Shown: one piece after another, positions 32,007 to 43,430 of the stretch
Layout of the letters: each line of letters begins with the position of its first letter
How positions within the stretch are numbered: the first letter of the stretch is position 1
Source of the DNA: Microbotryum silenes-acaulis
Taxonomy: Eukaryota; Basidiomycota; Microbotryomycetes; Microbotryales; Microbotryaceae
Assembly (NCBI GenBank): GCA_003665825.1
Contig: QPFY01000013.1
Span: 558,001-622,000, forward strand
Direction of reading: 5' to 3'
DNA: 64,000 nucleotides
Made by a program: the position numbers and the translations under genes
Notes under the pieces: model-generated
Told to the model about the DNA's origin: nothing
Databases searched by the model: none
What the model saw: the letters and a program-made list of their open reading frames with translations, nothing else

Positions 32007-34017
32007 TCATTGAACATGAACCGCGTACTTTGACTTGGCGCGGATTCGAGGCCCGTACACCCTGAAAATAAAAGGGATCGGGGCCAACAACACCGAGACG
32101 CCGCCCAGTAAACATGATGCACCGGTGATACCCAGGCCATGGAAGGCTTGCACGCTGAAGAGCGGGAAAATAGCTCCGACGGTGGCTCGACTCGCCATAC
32201 CCGCCGCAAGAGCGGATGCCGAGGTGGCCATGTACGTTTCGAACAGGTAGGGGATGAACGCGGTGAAAACCATGAGCATCCCCGCACTGAAGATGAATTC
32301 GGCGATACAGGGCACGATCCAATGGATATGCGGGAAAGGTGCGGTTCCCGCGAACAGGAAAAGCGCTCTGATAGTGTGGGAAAAGAGGAACGGCGCGAGT
32401 CAGCTCAACTCTCGATCAGCGGAGATCTGGAGTCGCCTGTGACTTACAGGGGCACAGCGGGTGCACCGAAGTACGCGAGGACGAGTCGAGACTCGGCAGG
32501 AGTAGGTACCCCTTCGGCTTCGGCTTTGGCAGCCGCTTTGTTGTACACCTTCACACCCACCGTCGCCAACATGACACAACCGAAGAGGAAGCCGCAGCCG
32601 AGCGAAATGTAAGTCAGCCCGTACGAGGTCGAGCTAAAGTGACGCGTCTCCATCCAGACCACGATGAAGCCGTTGAAGAAGCCTGGCGGAAAAGGTTCAG
32701 GAAGAAGTTAGCACATTGAGCACTTCTCGTATCGTTGAGTTGAGATCTAACACACCATAGAGAATACCGTAGAGAATCGAGAGGTATAGAGATACCAGCG
32801 TTACGATAGGTTCGGTGAAGAGATACAAGAGGGGACGCTTGATCGCGACCTTGTAGACATTAATGGCCTGAATGAACGTCAGTGCGGGAGGGGCGTTGCC
32901 CTCGCGCTTGATCTTGGCCTTGAGGATCGTCGGCCCGTGGGTCTCGGGGGCGAGTGCGACCAAGATCGACATGACGGTGCTAAAGATGGCCATCACGCGG
33001 AAGTTCCACCTCCACCCGATCCTGGCCTCGATGTAGGACGAGCAAAGTGGTCCAAGCGAGGGTCCGCCGAATGCAGACAGTGCATACAGAATCGTGTAGG
33101 GTCCGCGTTCCAAAGGGGTCGTAAAGTCACCGATACTCGCTGGGACATTGTTGATGCTCGAAGAACCGAAGAAGCCCATAAAGAAGCGAAAAACGAGGAG
33201 GGAGGCGATGGAATCGGCGAAGGCGGCACCAAAGGAAAAGGCTGAGTAGCAGAGGCCCGTGACGACGTACACCGGTCGCCGGCCATAAACCTCCGACAGG
33301 GGGCCAAACAGAAGCGGGCCCGCAGCGAATCCCAGCCTGGCGGGTTCAGATGACATGTCAGACTCTGAGGAACCAAAAATTTACGGGATTCCGGTGCGAT
33401 GGCGACAGCTTTCCACTCACACCATCAAAGTCACTCCGAGGATGGCCACTTCTTGGGTGATACGGAAGCGAGCTTCGATGACCCGGATACTCGCGACATA
33501 TGCGGTCGATGCATAGGTCAAGGACAAGACCCAAATACACAGGACAAAATTGACGTACTGTGTGGTGCGTCGCAGGCTCGATCAGTTCCGGGCAGCGGCA
33601 ACATGGTAGACTCCGCTCGGCGAACTCACAATCTTCTTGCCCTTCGCCCATGTTCGAGGATCTGTGCTCGCAGCGGGCACCCAAGCGATTGACTGAGCAA
33701 AACGCTCGATTCATAATGCATGCCAAAACGCACAGGTACTCACTTTCTGGATCGTCAGCGGCGAGAGCAGGTGCCATTGGCACTGTCGGCGGTGGGGAAT
33801 TGGTGACCACTGCGCCGCCCTTCTCGACGTCGGTGTCCTGTAATTTCGGAAGGCCATCGCTTCCAAGCTCCGACTTGGTGCTAAAGTCGAGGTGGTCCTC
33901 GTGTTTCATATCGGGCGCCAAGGTGGTGTGAGAGGTGCTCGATTCTGAAGCCCATTGCGTCGACTGCGGCTGGCGTCCCAGGTCCTGTTGCGCCGAAACT
34001 GATGCGTGTGGGGCCAT
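32007..34017 (-). CDS. MFS transporter, DHA1 (polyamine/drug:H+ antiporter) type
   Basis: Twelve-helix plasma-membrane antiporter of the fungal Tpo/Flr1-like group. A cytosolic leader of ~100 residues (Ser/Thr/Asp/Glu-rich) precedes the first helix. Motif A-like GPLSEVYGRRPVYVV follows helix 2 and the motif C-like stretch ALSAFGGPSLGPLCSSYIEA lies in helix 5; GWRWNFRVMAIFS is also typical of this group. After the central loop (KIKREGNAPPALTFIQAI) the second half includes PLLYLFTEPIVTLVSLYLS, FFNGFIVVWMETRHFS, YISLGCGFLFGCVML and a final GVSVLLAPIPFIFRVYGPRI. Stop TGA at 32007-32009. About six introns. Substrate cannot be told from sequence. A CACGTG lies 26 bases upstream of the start ATG (34017). 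Confidence 0.9.
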
Positions 34018-35668
34018 TGTGGGTGACCGCCGGAGCTCGCGTCACGTGGGTCTGTGGTCGAGTCAGGATCGTCTGGACTGGGGAGACCGAAACAGAGGTT
34101 GGGAGTGTGAAGCAGCGAGGATGATTTTGAGAGAAAGCAAGGTCCTGGAGTGATTGTGTTCTTTCATAATTGAACTGGAAGTGGGACGCCGTTTGCTCGG
34201 CGCGAGGGTTGTCCGGGCGTCGGGCGCGTGCATTCCCGCGGGCCGCGGGCGGGAGTGGGGTATGCCTAGGCTGCACTCATCCGGCTTGGTCAGCGGGCCG
34301 ATGCCATCTACGGTTCCAGCACATTGTGCAATGGTGCAATTGGTATTCCGAGTCGCTTCGAGAAGAGGGTACCAGGTGGACACACAGAGTGACAGAGGAG
34401 GAGGGGGAGCCTCGAAGACGCTCTCCAAGCGGAGGATTCGTCCAGCTAGAGCCAGCCTGTGCCTGCCCGTGCCAGCTCGTCGGCATTCGGCATTCTCCGA
34501 AAGTTCGCAAAGTCCGGGTCGACTAGGGTGATGAAAGTGATGCTAACGAAGTTATGTCCGTCATTTTAGACGCGCTACACGACACACGCCAGAGGTTCAG
34601 TGATGAACTTACAAAGCTGCTACCCTGGCTCAAGATGAATTTGATAGTTCTTAAACCAGCGCAGTTTATATGTCAGTTAGACACCGGAGGGGTAGCTCTC
34701 CTGTACATAGCATGCGATCTCCCTCAGGCTCAGAAAATGACTCTGCGAAATCTCGCACAAACTATCGTGCCGCCTGCTGCGCAACACACGACCGCGGACG
34801 CAACCGCCAGCGCGGTGGCACTGCATGGTACCTCCCAGGCTCCCTCCGTCAAGTCCCGACCTGATTACCCACGCGGGGTTGCACGAGGTTGCACGAGGTT
34901 GTCAGAGAAGTGGAATTGTTAGCTTCTAAGCGCGTTGATAAATCAACCTGAATGCCCCGCTGGGTGACAGAATGCATTTCAATTTGCAGGTCGTTCGGCT
35001 GGAAGTTCAAGCAGCTAGGTCGGCGGCGCCGGTGAGCACGCCACGAGTACATGGCCTCCACGCCTCCTAGTTGACCATAAGTAGGTCCCTAACACGAAAA
35101 CGTGTCACCGCGAGACTGTGTTGCAACTTAGTGCAGTGGCTCAGGCAGCTTTGGCTCGCCCCCAATGCGTGTGGAACCTCGTCATTCGAATTGCCGTTCT
35201 TATAGAATCTGCGACCGCAACCAGCAGCGGCGCCGGCGATGACGTAATCCGAAGGCGGGCCAGGAGCGAGCTACTGCTCGCGCGTGCGGTTGCAGCATTA
35301 GCGCGCAGATCAGAGCTTGTCTCGGAAGTGCTGAATCATAGCCAAGGTCGAAAACAGACGAGCTTAAATTGTGACGTAGAAAGCCGTCAATTCTGCCTGC
35401 GCCGATCGCATTTGAAGTTGGAGCGTCACCTGTTCTGGCTCCCCTCTCTGCTTCTGCTTCCTCCCTTTCCCCAGACAATCAACAACTCTTGCCTCTGGCA
35501 AAGCCGTCTCAGGTAAGCTAGAAGTATTGAGAGTAGTACATACGGTTTTTTTTTTAAATCCTATGAGTAGACACTGAACCTCACTACAACTCACCCTGCG
35601 CTGCACAGCCCCTTTCCAGGCACAACCCCTCTTCGCACGCGCCCCTCCCAGCACAGCCTCAAGTAGCC
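34018..35668. other. 1.65-kb divergent intergenic region (MFS transporter / SUR7-like)
   Basis: No gene supported. Contains an E-box (CACGTG 34043-34048), a short doubled TTGCACGAGG (about 34876-34896), a 5-bp hairpin ACACG-AAAA-CGTGT (about 35093-35106) and a poly-T run near 35547-35557. Small ORFs on both strands look random in composition. Confidence 0.5.
34043..34048. promoter_or_regulatory. CACGTG E-box upstream of the MFS transporter
   Basis: A palindromic bHLH-type site 26 bases upstream of the transporter start codon. It may instead be in the 5' leader; function is inferred from sequence only. Confidence 0.25.
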
Positions 35669-36340
35669 ATGGCTGTCGTTCACATGTTTGGATTGCTCTG
35701 CATCCTCGGCGCGACCGCCTTGCTCGTCATCGTCTCGGTCGGTGTACCCATCTGGGACAGAGTCGACTTCTTGCATGCCTACAACCGCCAATACCTGCTC
35801 GGAATCTGGGGCGAGACGATCAACGGCGTCAGTTCCAAGACCAAGCTCGGCTACAACGTTTACAGCTCTCTCAACCAAAACAACAATTTCAGCAATGAGA
35901 CCCGCCGTGTTGTCAGCCGTGGCTTGACCTACGCCTTGGTGTTGAACCCGATCGCCGCTGGTTTCGCCGGCTTGGCCCTGCTCGCCGCTCTCTTCGCTAA
36001 CACGGCGTGCGGCATCTTTGCGTCGGTGCTCGCGTTTTGGGCGTTCCTCGTTTCGATCATCGCCCTCGCCGTGGACCTCGCTTGCTTCATCATGATCCGA
36101 AACCGCCTCAACCGTGACGACCCCAGCGCCACCGCACACCTTGGCAAGGCCATGTGGATGGTCGTCGCGGCTGCTGCCGCGCTCCTCTTGGCCTCCGTCA
36201 CGGTCTGCTTCACCCACTCGTCTACCAAAAGGCGCCGTGACCGAGACGTCGAGACGAGGCCTTTGGCAACCGAGCCCGTCATGACCGAGAAGCGCCGACG
36301 ATTCCCTTGGCAACGCAAGCAGCAAGCTGCCGTCTACTAG
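35669..36340 (+). CDS. SUR7/PalI-family tetraspan membrane protein
   Basis: Single-exon 223-residue protein. The N-terminal hydrophobic segment (LLCILGATALLVIVSVGVPI) acts as signal anchor. It is followed by an extracellular loop containing LLGIWGETIN, a Gly-Trp pattern typical of SUR7/PalI proteins, and NETRR. Three further hydrophobic segments follow (residues about 90-110, 115-140 and 165-190), then a basic cytosolic tail with KRRRDRD and KRRRFPWQRKQQ. Fungal relatives sit in eisosomes or act in pH signalling (Rim9/PalI). Which of these applies here is not decidable. The ATG chosen is the first in the frame; stop TAG 36338-36340. Absence of introns contrasts with most neighbours. Confidence 0.82.
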   Translation: MAVVHMFGLLCILGATALLVIVSVGVPIWDRVDFLHAYNRQYLLGIWGETINGVSSKTKLGYNVYSSLNQNNNFSNETRRVVSRGLTYALVLNPIAAGFAGLALLAALFANTACGIFASVLAFWAFLVSIIALAVDLACFIMIRNRLNRDDPSATAHLGKAMWMVVAAAAALLLASVTVCFTHSSTKRRRDRDVETRPLATEPVMTEKRRRFPWQRKQQAAVY

Positions 36341-37114
36341 AGCAGCCTTGCTAGCTGTCGAGCGCGGTGTGGACGGTGCAACCCGTTTTCGTCTTGGCTT
36401 CTCGATGACCTACCAAATCCTACCAAATAATATTATTGCCTCTGATTTAGTTCCAGCTTACGCAACATACATGCTGCTGTATTATCAATGCACTCTTTTT
36501 GTTCGCGCATCTACTCCGGTTCGAAACGCGAGGAAAAGTATGTGAGACACTCACTACAGTTGTGGTCGAAAGTCAAGAGTGGCAGTGCCGCGAGGGCGAG
36601 CTGCTACTAAACAATTAAAGGGTAGTCGTGCTTTGCTAGGAGCTTGGTGAATTTGCCTACTCATCCAGTAGTACCTAACGACCTGACTTGCCTGAGGGAT
36701 TTTAATACCTGTAGGTAGATGATGGACCGCGCGGTGGCGGTGCAGTTTCGCACCAGTGTCGGACAATTCTTATAGGCTTGGCACTGCTGTTGGCATGGAT
36801 GGCGTTGGGGCCGGTGGGGGGTCCCGAATTTGCACAAGCTGTGGTACATCAGCAGGGTTGCGATACAGATAGGTAGCTCAAGCAGTCAGAATATGCAGCA
36901 GTGTTGTTAAAAAAAGTCCTTCTGTAGCGAATCAACAACTGCATGAAGTAAATGTACCCCGCAAAATCCAAGCATAAAATCGAGATTCTCCTGATCGGCA
37001 AACGCGCGTCGATTTGACCGCTCGAGATTGGACGGTCAAGTCTCGAGTGGGGGTGTACCGGTGTACCGCGCGACCCGACACCTCACCTTCCTCCGCCACC
37101 CACATCGCAACACC
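36341..37114. other. Intergenic region upstream of the Mn-type CDF gene
   Basis: No gene supported. AT-richer than flanking exons (for example 36410-36490), short homopolymer A run near 36909, and no recognisable motif beyond that. Probably SUR7-like 3' flank plus CDF promoter. Confidence 0.55.
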
Positions 37115-39109
37115 ATGTCGGTCATCAATGAACACCCACTGGCAGCTTCACCCGCATCCGTGCCCTTCCCTTCGCCTCCCCTGTCACCGTCTGACCGCCA
37201 GGCCGACCTGAATGCGTTCGAAGCGGACCCAGCTTATCGTGGTGGTTTCTTGGCCTCGTCGCTCAGTCGCAACGAGGAAGCGGACCCGTTGCTGCTCAAG
37301 AGCAAGATCCAGAGCGACGAGCACCTGACCGAGCTGCGGAGACGTCGAAAGGGTGGCAAGGTTTTGGACAGCTTCTACACGTCAGTCATCATCGCCGTCA
37401 TCGTCGCGTTGCACCGGGCCCGCATCGCGGCCGGTCTCAGTCTTGAGTTCGCAACCGACGTCGAGCCGAAACCGTGACTGACTCGCATGAACACGTGATA
37501 TTCGTCGTCCTACGCAGACGTCAGAATGACCACATCACGTCGCTGCTCAAACCGATGGACAAGCACATCCAAGAAGCCGCAGAGGAGGAGGATGCGAATC
37601 GGTTGCCCGTGAGCCTGCTGAACTTTAAATCACCGTCGCCAGGTGCCAAGCGCTCCTGGTCGGCGCACGTGTGAGGAGGAGGACCGAGGGCCTGGCAGGT
37701 GTACAGCCTGGACTGGGCTGAGCCGAGTCGAGCGGTTGCGGCGGGCCCAAAATCTATGCTGTATTACTTACAAGCTACACCCACTAACTCCGGTCTACTT
37801 TCGACATGCTGCGACGTACAGATCAAGGTGAGCATGCGACTCTGCGGGGCCCCCAAAGTGCGGACGAGGATGCTGAACTTCCCGTCTGGTTAAAACCCAC
37901 TTTACCCTCAGATCGCCATCTACGGCTCATTCATCTGCAACTGCGTCCTCGCCATCTTGCAAGTCTATGCTGCTATTTCTTCGCTCTCCCTGTCCTTCTT
38001 CGCGACAATGATCGACTCGGTCTTTGACCCCATGGTACGTCGTGTTGAATGTGGTGTCGACTAGATGGAGATCCTCGCCCCAACCGACTGACCCCGTGTG
38101 CGCAAAATGTCTCGTCGGGCGTAGGCCAACCTTGTGTTACTGTACTGTCATCGAACAGCTGCCAAGGTCGATCTCGTCAAGTACCCCTCGGGAGGAAGCA
38201 AGTTCGAGACAATTGGTCCGTGCACTTTGCCGAAGGGATCAACGTGATTGAACTCAGATTCTAAGCTGACATACCACACTCGCTTCATAATTTCTGACAG
38301 GTGACATCACCTACTCGGCTGTGATGGGAGCTGTCTCGGTGGTACTTGTCGCATTTTCGGTTCAGGATCTTGCCAAAGGCGAGTCAGATAAATCGATCCA
38401 CGTCCCCGCCATCATCGCTGTCGGAATTGCCTTTGGTATGTGATCTCCCCGAGACATGAGGGCCAGGATGCATTGCACTGACGGTCTAGCTTCACTCCCA
38501 CCGAATCCGTTGCATAGTCACCAAGCTCGCCCTTTTTCTGTACTGCTACAGTCTGCAAAGCAAGAACTCGCAGGTCCGAGTACTGTGGGAGGATCACCGT
38601 AACGACTTGTTCATCAACGGCTTTGGGCTCTTCACCAACGCCGCCGGTGCCAAGATCGCATGGTGGATCGACCCCAGCGGTGCTCTTGTCATCTCATTCG
38701 TGCTCATCTTTGTGTGGGGGCGAACGATCTACAAGCTCTTCTCGTACCTTGCCGGGGTCGCTGCGCCGATCGAGTTCCAGCAACTCGTTATCTACAAGGC
38801 TATGACGTTCGCGCACGGGATCGAGAAGATTGATTCTTGCGTCGTCTACCACGCTGGACCGGACTATATCGTCGAGGTGGACATCGTGATGAGCTCCGAG
38901 ACGCCGCTGTGGAAAGCGCATGACATCTCGCAGGCGTTGCAGGACAAGCTTGAGGAGTTGCCCAAGGTCGACCGCGCGTTCGTTCATGTCGATCACGAGA
39001 CATCACACAAGCCTGTGAGTGTTCAGAGCTTGCTGGTGAAGTCCTTTCTTAGGCGATGAGACCTAAAGCGAGATTCAATGTTTTACAGGAACATCGCAAA
39101 AGGATTTGA
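37115..39109 (+). CDS. Cation diffusion facilitator, Mn2+-type (MTP8-11-like)
   Basis: Membrane metal/H+ antiporter. Exon 1 encodes a cytosolic leader (start ATG 37115) with many Pro and Ser and a KLQ-like charged segment up to DSFYT. Later exons give two or three membrane helices (KIAIYGSFICNCVLAILQVY), then the metal site FFATMIDSVFDPMANL, with a DxxxD in place of the zinc-type HxxxD, and the KYPSGGSKFETIGDI loop. A helix pair follows (AVMGAVSVVLVAFS, IPAIIAVGIAF), then the second site EDHRNDLFINGFGL and WWIDPSGALVIS. The C-terminal cytosolic ferredoxin-like domain has VVYHAGPDYIVEVDIVM, a DISQALQDKLEEL helix and FVHVDHETSHKP. DxxxD at both sites is characteristic of Mn-transporting CDFs, so manganese export to vacuole or Golgi is inferred. 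The last exon encodes EHRKRI and stop (39089-39109). About seven introns. Confidence 0.88.
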
Positions 39110-39503
39110 TGGTGCGAATACCTGCTTCCTTCCGTCCCACCCCACCCATAATGGTGATCATGTCGCTTACGTATATCATGACGATCGTCTTATTCAAAAG
39201 TGTATCACTAAGACCTCAAGCCACATTGCAATCTACATTTACATATATGCATGAGAGTTTTCCTGTCACCGGTGTCTTGGGGAAAGCCGAAGGTAGGTCG
39301 AAGCGCGGTGCTTCTACTTGGGTTTGATCATCAAAGACCCGTGCATGGCCCCCTTTGATTCCCAAGCTCCGCGCGTGAACTCGCATGCTGTCACTCTTTA
39401 TCGCGCCACACACTCGCTCATCAAGCGTTTTACTTGCCCTACGGTCCCCGCTCGTCTTCACCAGCTCGCCTCCCTCGCTTCGCCCTACATCATCTAAGCA
39501 AAT
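39110..39503. other. Intergenic region between the CDF and DUF4112 genes
   Basis: No gene seen. It contains the CDF 3' flank (AT-rich near 39170-39260) and the promoter of the downstream gene, pyrimidine-rich close to the start codon. Confidence 0.6.
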
Positions 39504-41160
39504 ATGGTTAGTACCCGAAGCCTTGCTGACTCGTTTTGCGCTCGTTTCCGTCCTCGTGGTCGTCGCTCAGGCGCTCAGGGCCGACGTGATCGGTCAACGA
39601 GCCTGACACAACGACTGCCCCCTTCGTACCGGACTATAGTCTTTCGTCGCCAAGAAAGTAGGACGCAAGATGTTCGCGGGTCAAGCAGCGGCGTAGGTCT
39701 CCCATATTTGTCTGCTGTCTGCCTTACACTGCAGCCGGAATTCAACAAGAGCTGATCCGCCGATCGTTCGTCCGTGTGCGGCGCCGAATATGGCACTACA
39801 GAATGGAGCCGACCGACCCTCATTACGAGGTTAGTGCCCTAGTGTCTATGATCATATACTATCCAACTGGCTCGAGCTGACATGTCGCACATCTCTTCCT
39901 ACGATGCTCATCTCGTCTCGGGTCGCCCGGCTTCACGTGCCTGGTCAATGACGTCGATCCCATCGGTCGCCGACTCGCCGATCCCTTCGCGCGTGACACA
40001 ATACCCGGCCTGTTACCAGACGTACCAAGATGACCGCGGCAAGACCCACTCGCGCAAGCGTGCCATGCCAGAAGGGCTGAGCAAGAAGGACCAACGAATT
40101 CTCGTCAGTATGCACTGTCCGACGTTCTTATCCTCGTCACTGCCAGCTGATGCGCAAATGATCCCCTGATTGACAGAGATCGGTCCGACGTCGCGCCCAT
40201 TACCTCGACAAGGGTTTTTCGCTCTGTGGTTTTCGCTTCGGTTGGACAGCAATCTTTGGACTTATTCCGTCAGTCGCACTCTACAACATTGTACCATCGC
40301 GTCTTGAGCCTTTCTCGAAGGCGAGCGTAGGAAGGAAGCGAAAGCTGACCTCCGAATTTGCTCTCGTTGGATCTCATCAGCTTCCTCGGCGACATCATTG
40401 GTTTCTTGCTTTCCTACTCCCTCGTTCTGAAAAAATGCCGACAAGCGGAGTGAGTGATTTGCACCGCACTCCATCAGGTCTAGACCTCATCGAGCTTACC
40501 GATCTTTTCCGTGCACTTCGTCTCAGTCTTCCGGCGAGCGTGCAGAGTCGAATGGTTTTCAGTGAGTCCTGCGACGAGCCGTGTTCGGTGTATCACGACA
40601 ACCGACTCACGAATGAGCCGTGTTCTTGCTACCCAGACCAAATGGTCGGCTCCGGTGTCGGAATGATCCCTCTCGTAAGCGACATCTAGCAGCTAAATCC
40701 TCTGCATGTTCGATCGCTGACACTGCTTATCTCCTATCCGCTCGCCTAATAGGTGGGGGATATCATCTTGGCCGTCTGGAAAGCCAATTCGCGCAATGCG
40801 CTCTTACTCGAAGACTATCTTATTGCCAAGTCCAAGACAGGGGTCTCCCCCGAGTCCGCTGCGCAAGAGGCCTTATCCAGTGCTGCCATGTCGGGCAAGA
40901 CGGGTGAACGACCTGGTGAAAGACATGTTTCGGGTGACTTTGCTCCCGATAGCCCTGAAGCGAGTACACAGACCTACGGAGCTACGGCGGTGATGGGAAC
41001 TTCGAGCAGCGGTGCGACGGTCTCGGCATCGACTCGGAGGGCGGACGCGCAGCCGAAGAAGTACGGCTGGGGCTCATCGGGAACCAAGAATCTGAACGAG
41101 GATCAACGACCGTTGACACAGGCGAGCGTCAAGAACGGGAAAGCCAATCGGACGACCTGA
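39504..41160 (+). CDS. DUF4112-domain membrane protein
   Basis: Member of a fungal family of unknown function. The start codon alone appears to form exon 1 (39504-39506, then GTTAGT); exon 2 continues SFVAKKVGRKMFAGQAA, then RRSFVRVRRRIWHY and EPTDPHYE. The basic segment RKRAMPEGLSKKDQRIL, RSVRRRAHYLDKGFS and CGFRFGWTAIFGLIP match the conserved N-half of DUF4112 proteins. The hydrophobic stretches GDIIGFLLSYSLVLKKC and VGSGVGMIPLVGDIILAVWK, followed by NSRNALLLEDYL, match the second half. The C-terminal ~120 residues are Ser/Thr/Gly-rich and variable. Two membrane hairpins are likely. Introns interrupt most motifs; stop TGA 41158-41160. Earlier in-frame starts are not available after splicing. 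Confidence 0.83.
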
Positions 41161-41408
41161 GTGATATTCAAAGGGTCGCTTCCAACGTCGCAAACATGAT
41201 GTTGTTCGGGAGGTCGCCACGCCCACTGCGAAAGCACAGATCTTTCTTCTTGAATCTCTTAATATATAATTTAGTGCCCACTACGGGTCATCCCAATCGT
41301 TTCTAACTAATTTGCAATACATGACCAGCCTTTCCGGCGAGCTGTCAGCCGTGGCGACCTAAATCTGACTAAGGGGCTCTGCTCGATTACGGACCCCATG
41401 CCTGCTAC

Positions 41409-43079
41409 TCAAACCAATCTGGCAGGCTCGTTGGCCTGCTTCCCCCCGAATTCCGCGTCCACGACCACTGCCTCTTCATCCACCTCATTCGATCCCCACA
41501 ACCCCTTCTTGCACAACATGGCCATCCCCAGCACAATGGGCAGATGCACCAAACTGGCCCAAAACAACACCTTGGCGTTCCTTTCCTCCTTGCGTCGCCA
41601 GAACTTCCACGCAGCCCACGCCATCGCCCCATTCGGCACCGTCGCCAAAAACGCGAACCAAGGGTTCGTGAGGCCGAGGAGAGGGAAACTCCAGCAGATT
41701 GGGAGGAGAGCAAGGGAGTAGCGTAGGGAAACGAGGGCGTTCTTGGCGGGGTCGAGAACGGCGAGCATTCGGTATCCTGATGAAGCGTACGCTGATCGAA
41801 GGGTGTAGGCCAACGAGTTGAAGTGCGGGAATTGCCATGCGTAGAGGACGAGGAAGAGGGCCCACGCGCCTGGTTGGGTCGTCGGTGCGATCGAGGAGGT
41901 GCAAGCTGCCCAGCCGATCATGGGGGGGAGAGCACCGACGATGGCTCCCAACCATGTGTTGTAGACGGTGTGTCGTTTCGCGATCGTGTAGAGTGGGCAG
42001 TAGAGCAGTATCGTGCCGAGTCCGATCGAGCCCGCGAGCGGGTTGACGGCGAAGAGGGTGCCGACGCCGATCGTACCCGTGAGGGCACCAAATGTCGCGA
42101 CGTGCAATGGCGTAAGTTGACGTTTGGGGAGGGGCCGAGCACGCGTGCGAGCCATTTGCGCATCATAGGGTGCTTCGATCAACTCGTTCAGCGAAGCCGC
42201 TGAAGCCGAGCACAGCGCTGTTCCGACCGTCATCGGGAGGAGGACCGAGAGGGTCAGGTCGTTCGCGGGCGAGGACGATAGCGCCGCAGTGGTCGGGATC
42301 GAGGACAGCGATTGCAACGACACGCCGGTCGAGGCGATGGACTGGGCAAATGCTTCCATAGCTGCCGTGGTCGTGGATGGGTCTACGGGACACATCGCGT
42401 AACCGGCCATCGCGGTCAGGACGGTGAAGGCCGACAGCCGCGCCTTGGAGAGCGACTTGTACAGGGCCCAGTCATCCGAGACGGAGGTAATGGCTTTGCT
42501 CCTCCATCGGATTTCGGGGTTGGGTAACCCATTGGAGAGCACCGTCGGCGGATGGGGCTTGGGGATCGGATTGGCGAGCGGTACGAGCGGAGAGGTAGAC
42601 GGCGGCTGCAGCGGCGGCTCCTCCTCTTGCAGGTACGAGGGGGAAAAGTAGTCCTGCTGCGCCCTGTTGGGGTCGGCGTGGCGTCTCGACTTACGACGCC
42701 GATTCGCAGTGGATGCTGTCGTCGGTGTCCGTGACAGGAGGTCGTCGTGGGCGTAGACGACCGAGGGCGATTGCGCATGCGAAGACGATCCCGTTGCGGC
42801 TGTGGCTGCGGCTGCTGTGGTCGCTGCCTCTGCTCGTATGGGCGATGTCGATGCTGCTGCCCCTGTTGCTCTGGTGCTCGCCCATCTGCTGAGTAGCTTA
42901 TCACTCGCCCTAGCCTTGCCCTTCCATACCGCGGTCGAGGCTGTCGCTGCGACGACTGAGGATGAGGGCGAAGGTCGACGGCTCGAGGTAATGCGATGGC
43001 TGGTGCTCGACAGCGCTCGAGTCGAATTGGATCGACATGTCGAGCAAGAAGCGATCCTGGCTGCTCTCTTGGCGAGCAT
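41409..43079 (-). CDS. COX10: Protohaem IX farnesyltransferase (haem O synthase)
   Basis: Mitochondrial inner-membrane UbiA-family enzyme that farnesylates haem B to haem O, the first step to haem A for cytochrome oxidase. Single exon, 556 residues. The N-terminus is a strong mitochondrial presequence (Arg/Ser-rich, starts MLAKRAARIASCSTCRS). A long Ala/Ser/Pro-rich linker precedes the core: LYKSLSKARLSAFTVLTAMA, the prenyl-diphosphate site NELIEAPYDAQMARTRARPL, the cytosolic/matrix loop with KRHTVYNTWLGAIVGALPPM, and AWQFPHFNSLAYTLRSAYAS. Several hydrophobic helices are evident. The linker between presequence and catalytic core (~150 residues) is longer than in yeast Cox10. The start is the first ATG; stop TAA/TGA context at 41409-41411. 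It lies downstream of the sugar transporter on the same strand. Confidence 0.95.
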   Translation of the reverse strand: MLAKRAARIASCSTCRSNSTRALSSTSHRITSSRRPSPSSSVVAATASTAVWKGKARASDKLLSRWASTRATGAAASTSPIRAEAATTAAAATAATGSSSHAQSPSVVYAHDDLLSRTPTTASTANRRRKSRRHADPNRAQQDYFSPSYLQEEEPPLQPPSTSPLVPLANPIPKPHPPTVLSNGLPNPEIRWRSKAITSVSDDWALYKSLSKARLSAFTVLTAMAGYAMCPVDPSTTTAAMEAFAQSIASTGVSLQSLSSIPTTAALSSSPANDLTLSVLLPMTVGTALCSASAASLNELIEAPYDAQMARTRARPLPKRQLTPLHVATFGALTGTIGVGTLFAVNPLAGSIGLGTILLYCPLYTIAKRHTVYNTWLGAIVGALPPMIGWAACTSSIAPTTQPGAWALFLVLYAWQFPHFNSLAYTLRSAYASSGYRMLAVLDPAKNALVSLRYSLALLPICWSFPLLGLTNPWFAFLATVPNGAMAWAAWKFWRRKEERNAKVLFWASLVHLPIVLGMAMLCKKGLWGSNEVDEEAVVVDAEFGGKQANEPARLV

Positions 43080-43430
43080 GCTGGATCTCGGCACGGCTGG
43101 GTCGCGTGGAGGGTGAGCGGGGGGGAATGGGGTGAAGCCAACTGGAGCAGCCCGGCCGCCGCTCGGACCAGCTGGGCAAAGATCTGTTCTCGTTTCGTCA
43201 TCACGCCAGACAGTGTGCTACGACAAGTGCTACAAGTCAATCTTTCTCCGAATCAGCGGAGAAGGGCCATCTTGTTTGGACGTGGGCCCCCAGATCAATT
43301 CTTCGCTTCCGACATGGAAACTATTTACAGCGGGTTCAACTACGGCAAAACGTGAGGATGTAAGACACAAAAAAGGCGCGCCAATCAAGATGCACCGTGT
43401 TATTAAGCTTGATAATAATGTTCAGTCGCT
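43080..43430. other. Short intergenic region between COX10 and the sugar transporter
   Basis: Holds the COX10 promoter and the transporter 3' flank. A plus-strand ORF through it has no recognisable content and continues into the transporter's last exon, so it is treated as a shadow. Confidence 0.6.

Noticed and set aside
34544..34555. Sequence resembling one arm of a loxP site (TAACGAAGTTAT)
   Set aside because: Only about ten bases match, there is no spacer or second arm, and the context is ordinary intergenic DNA; chance match.
35547..35557. Poly-T run as a possible polymerase III terminator
   Set aside because: No upstream tRNA or small RNA promoter elements found; simple homopolymer in a promoter region.
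42416..43240. 274-codon minus-strand ORF in another frame of COX10
   Set aside because: Overlaps the COX10 frame, which carries all family motifs; this frame is Arg/Pro-rich noise.
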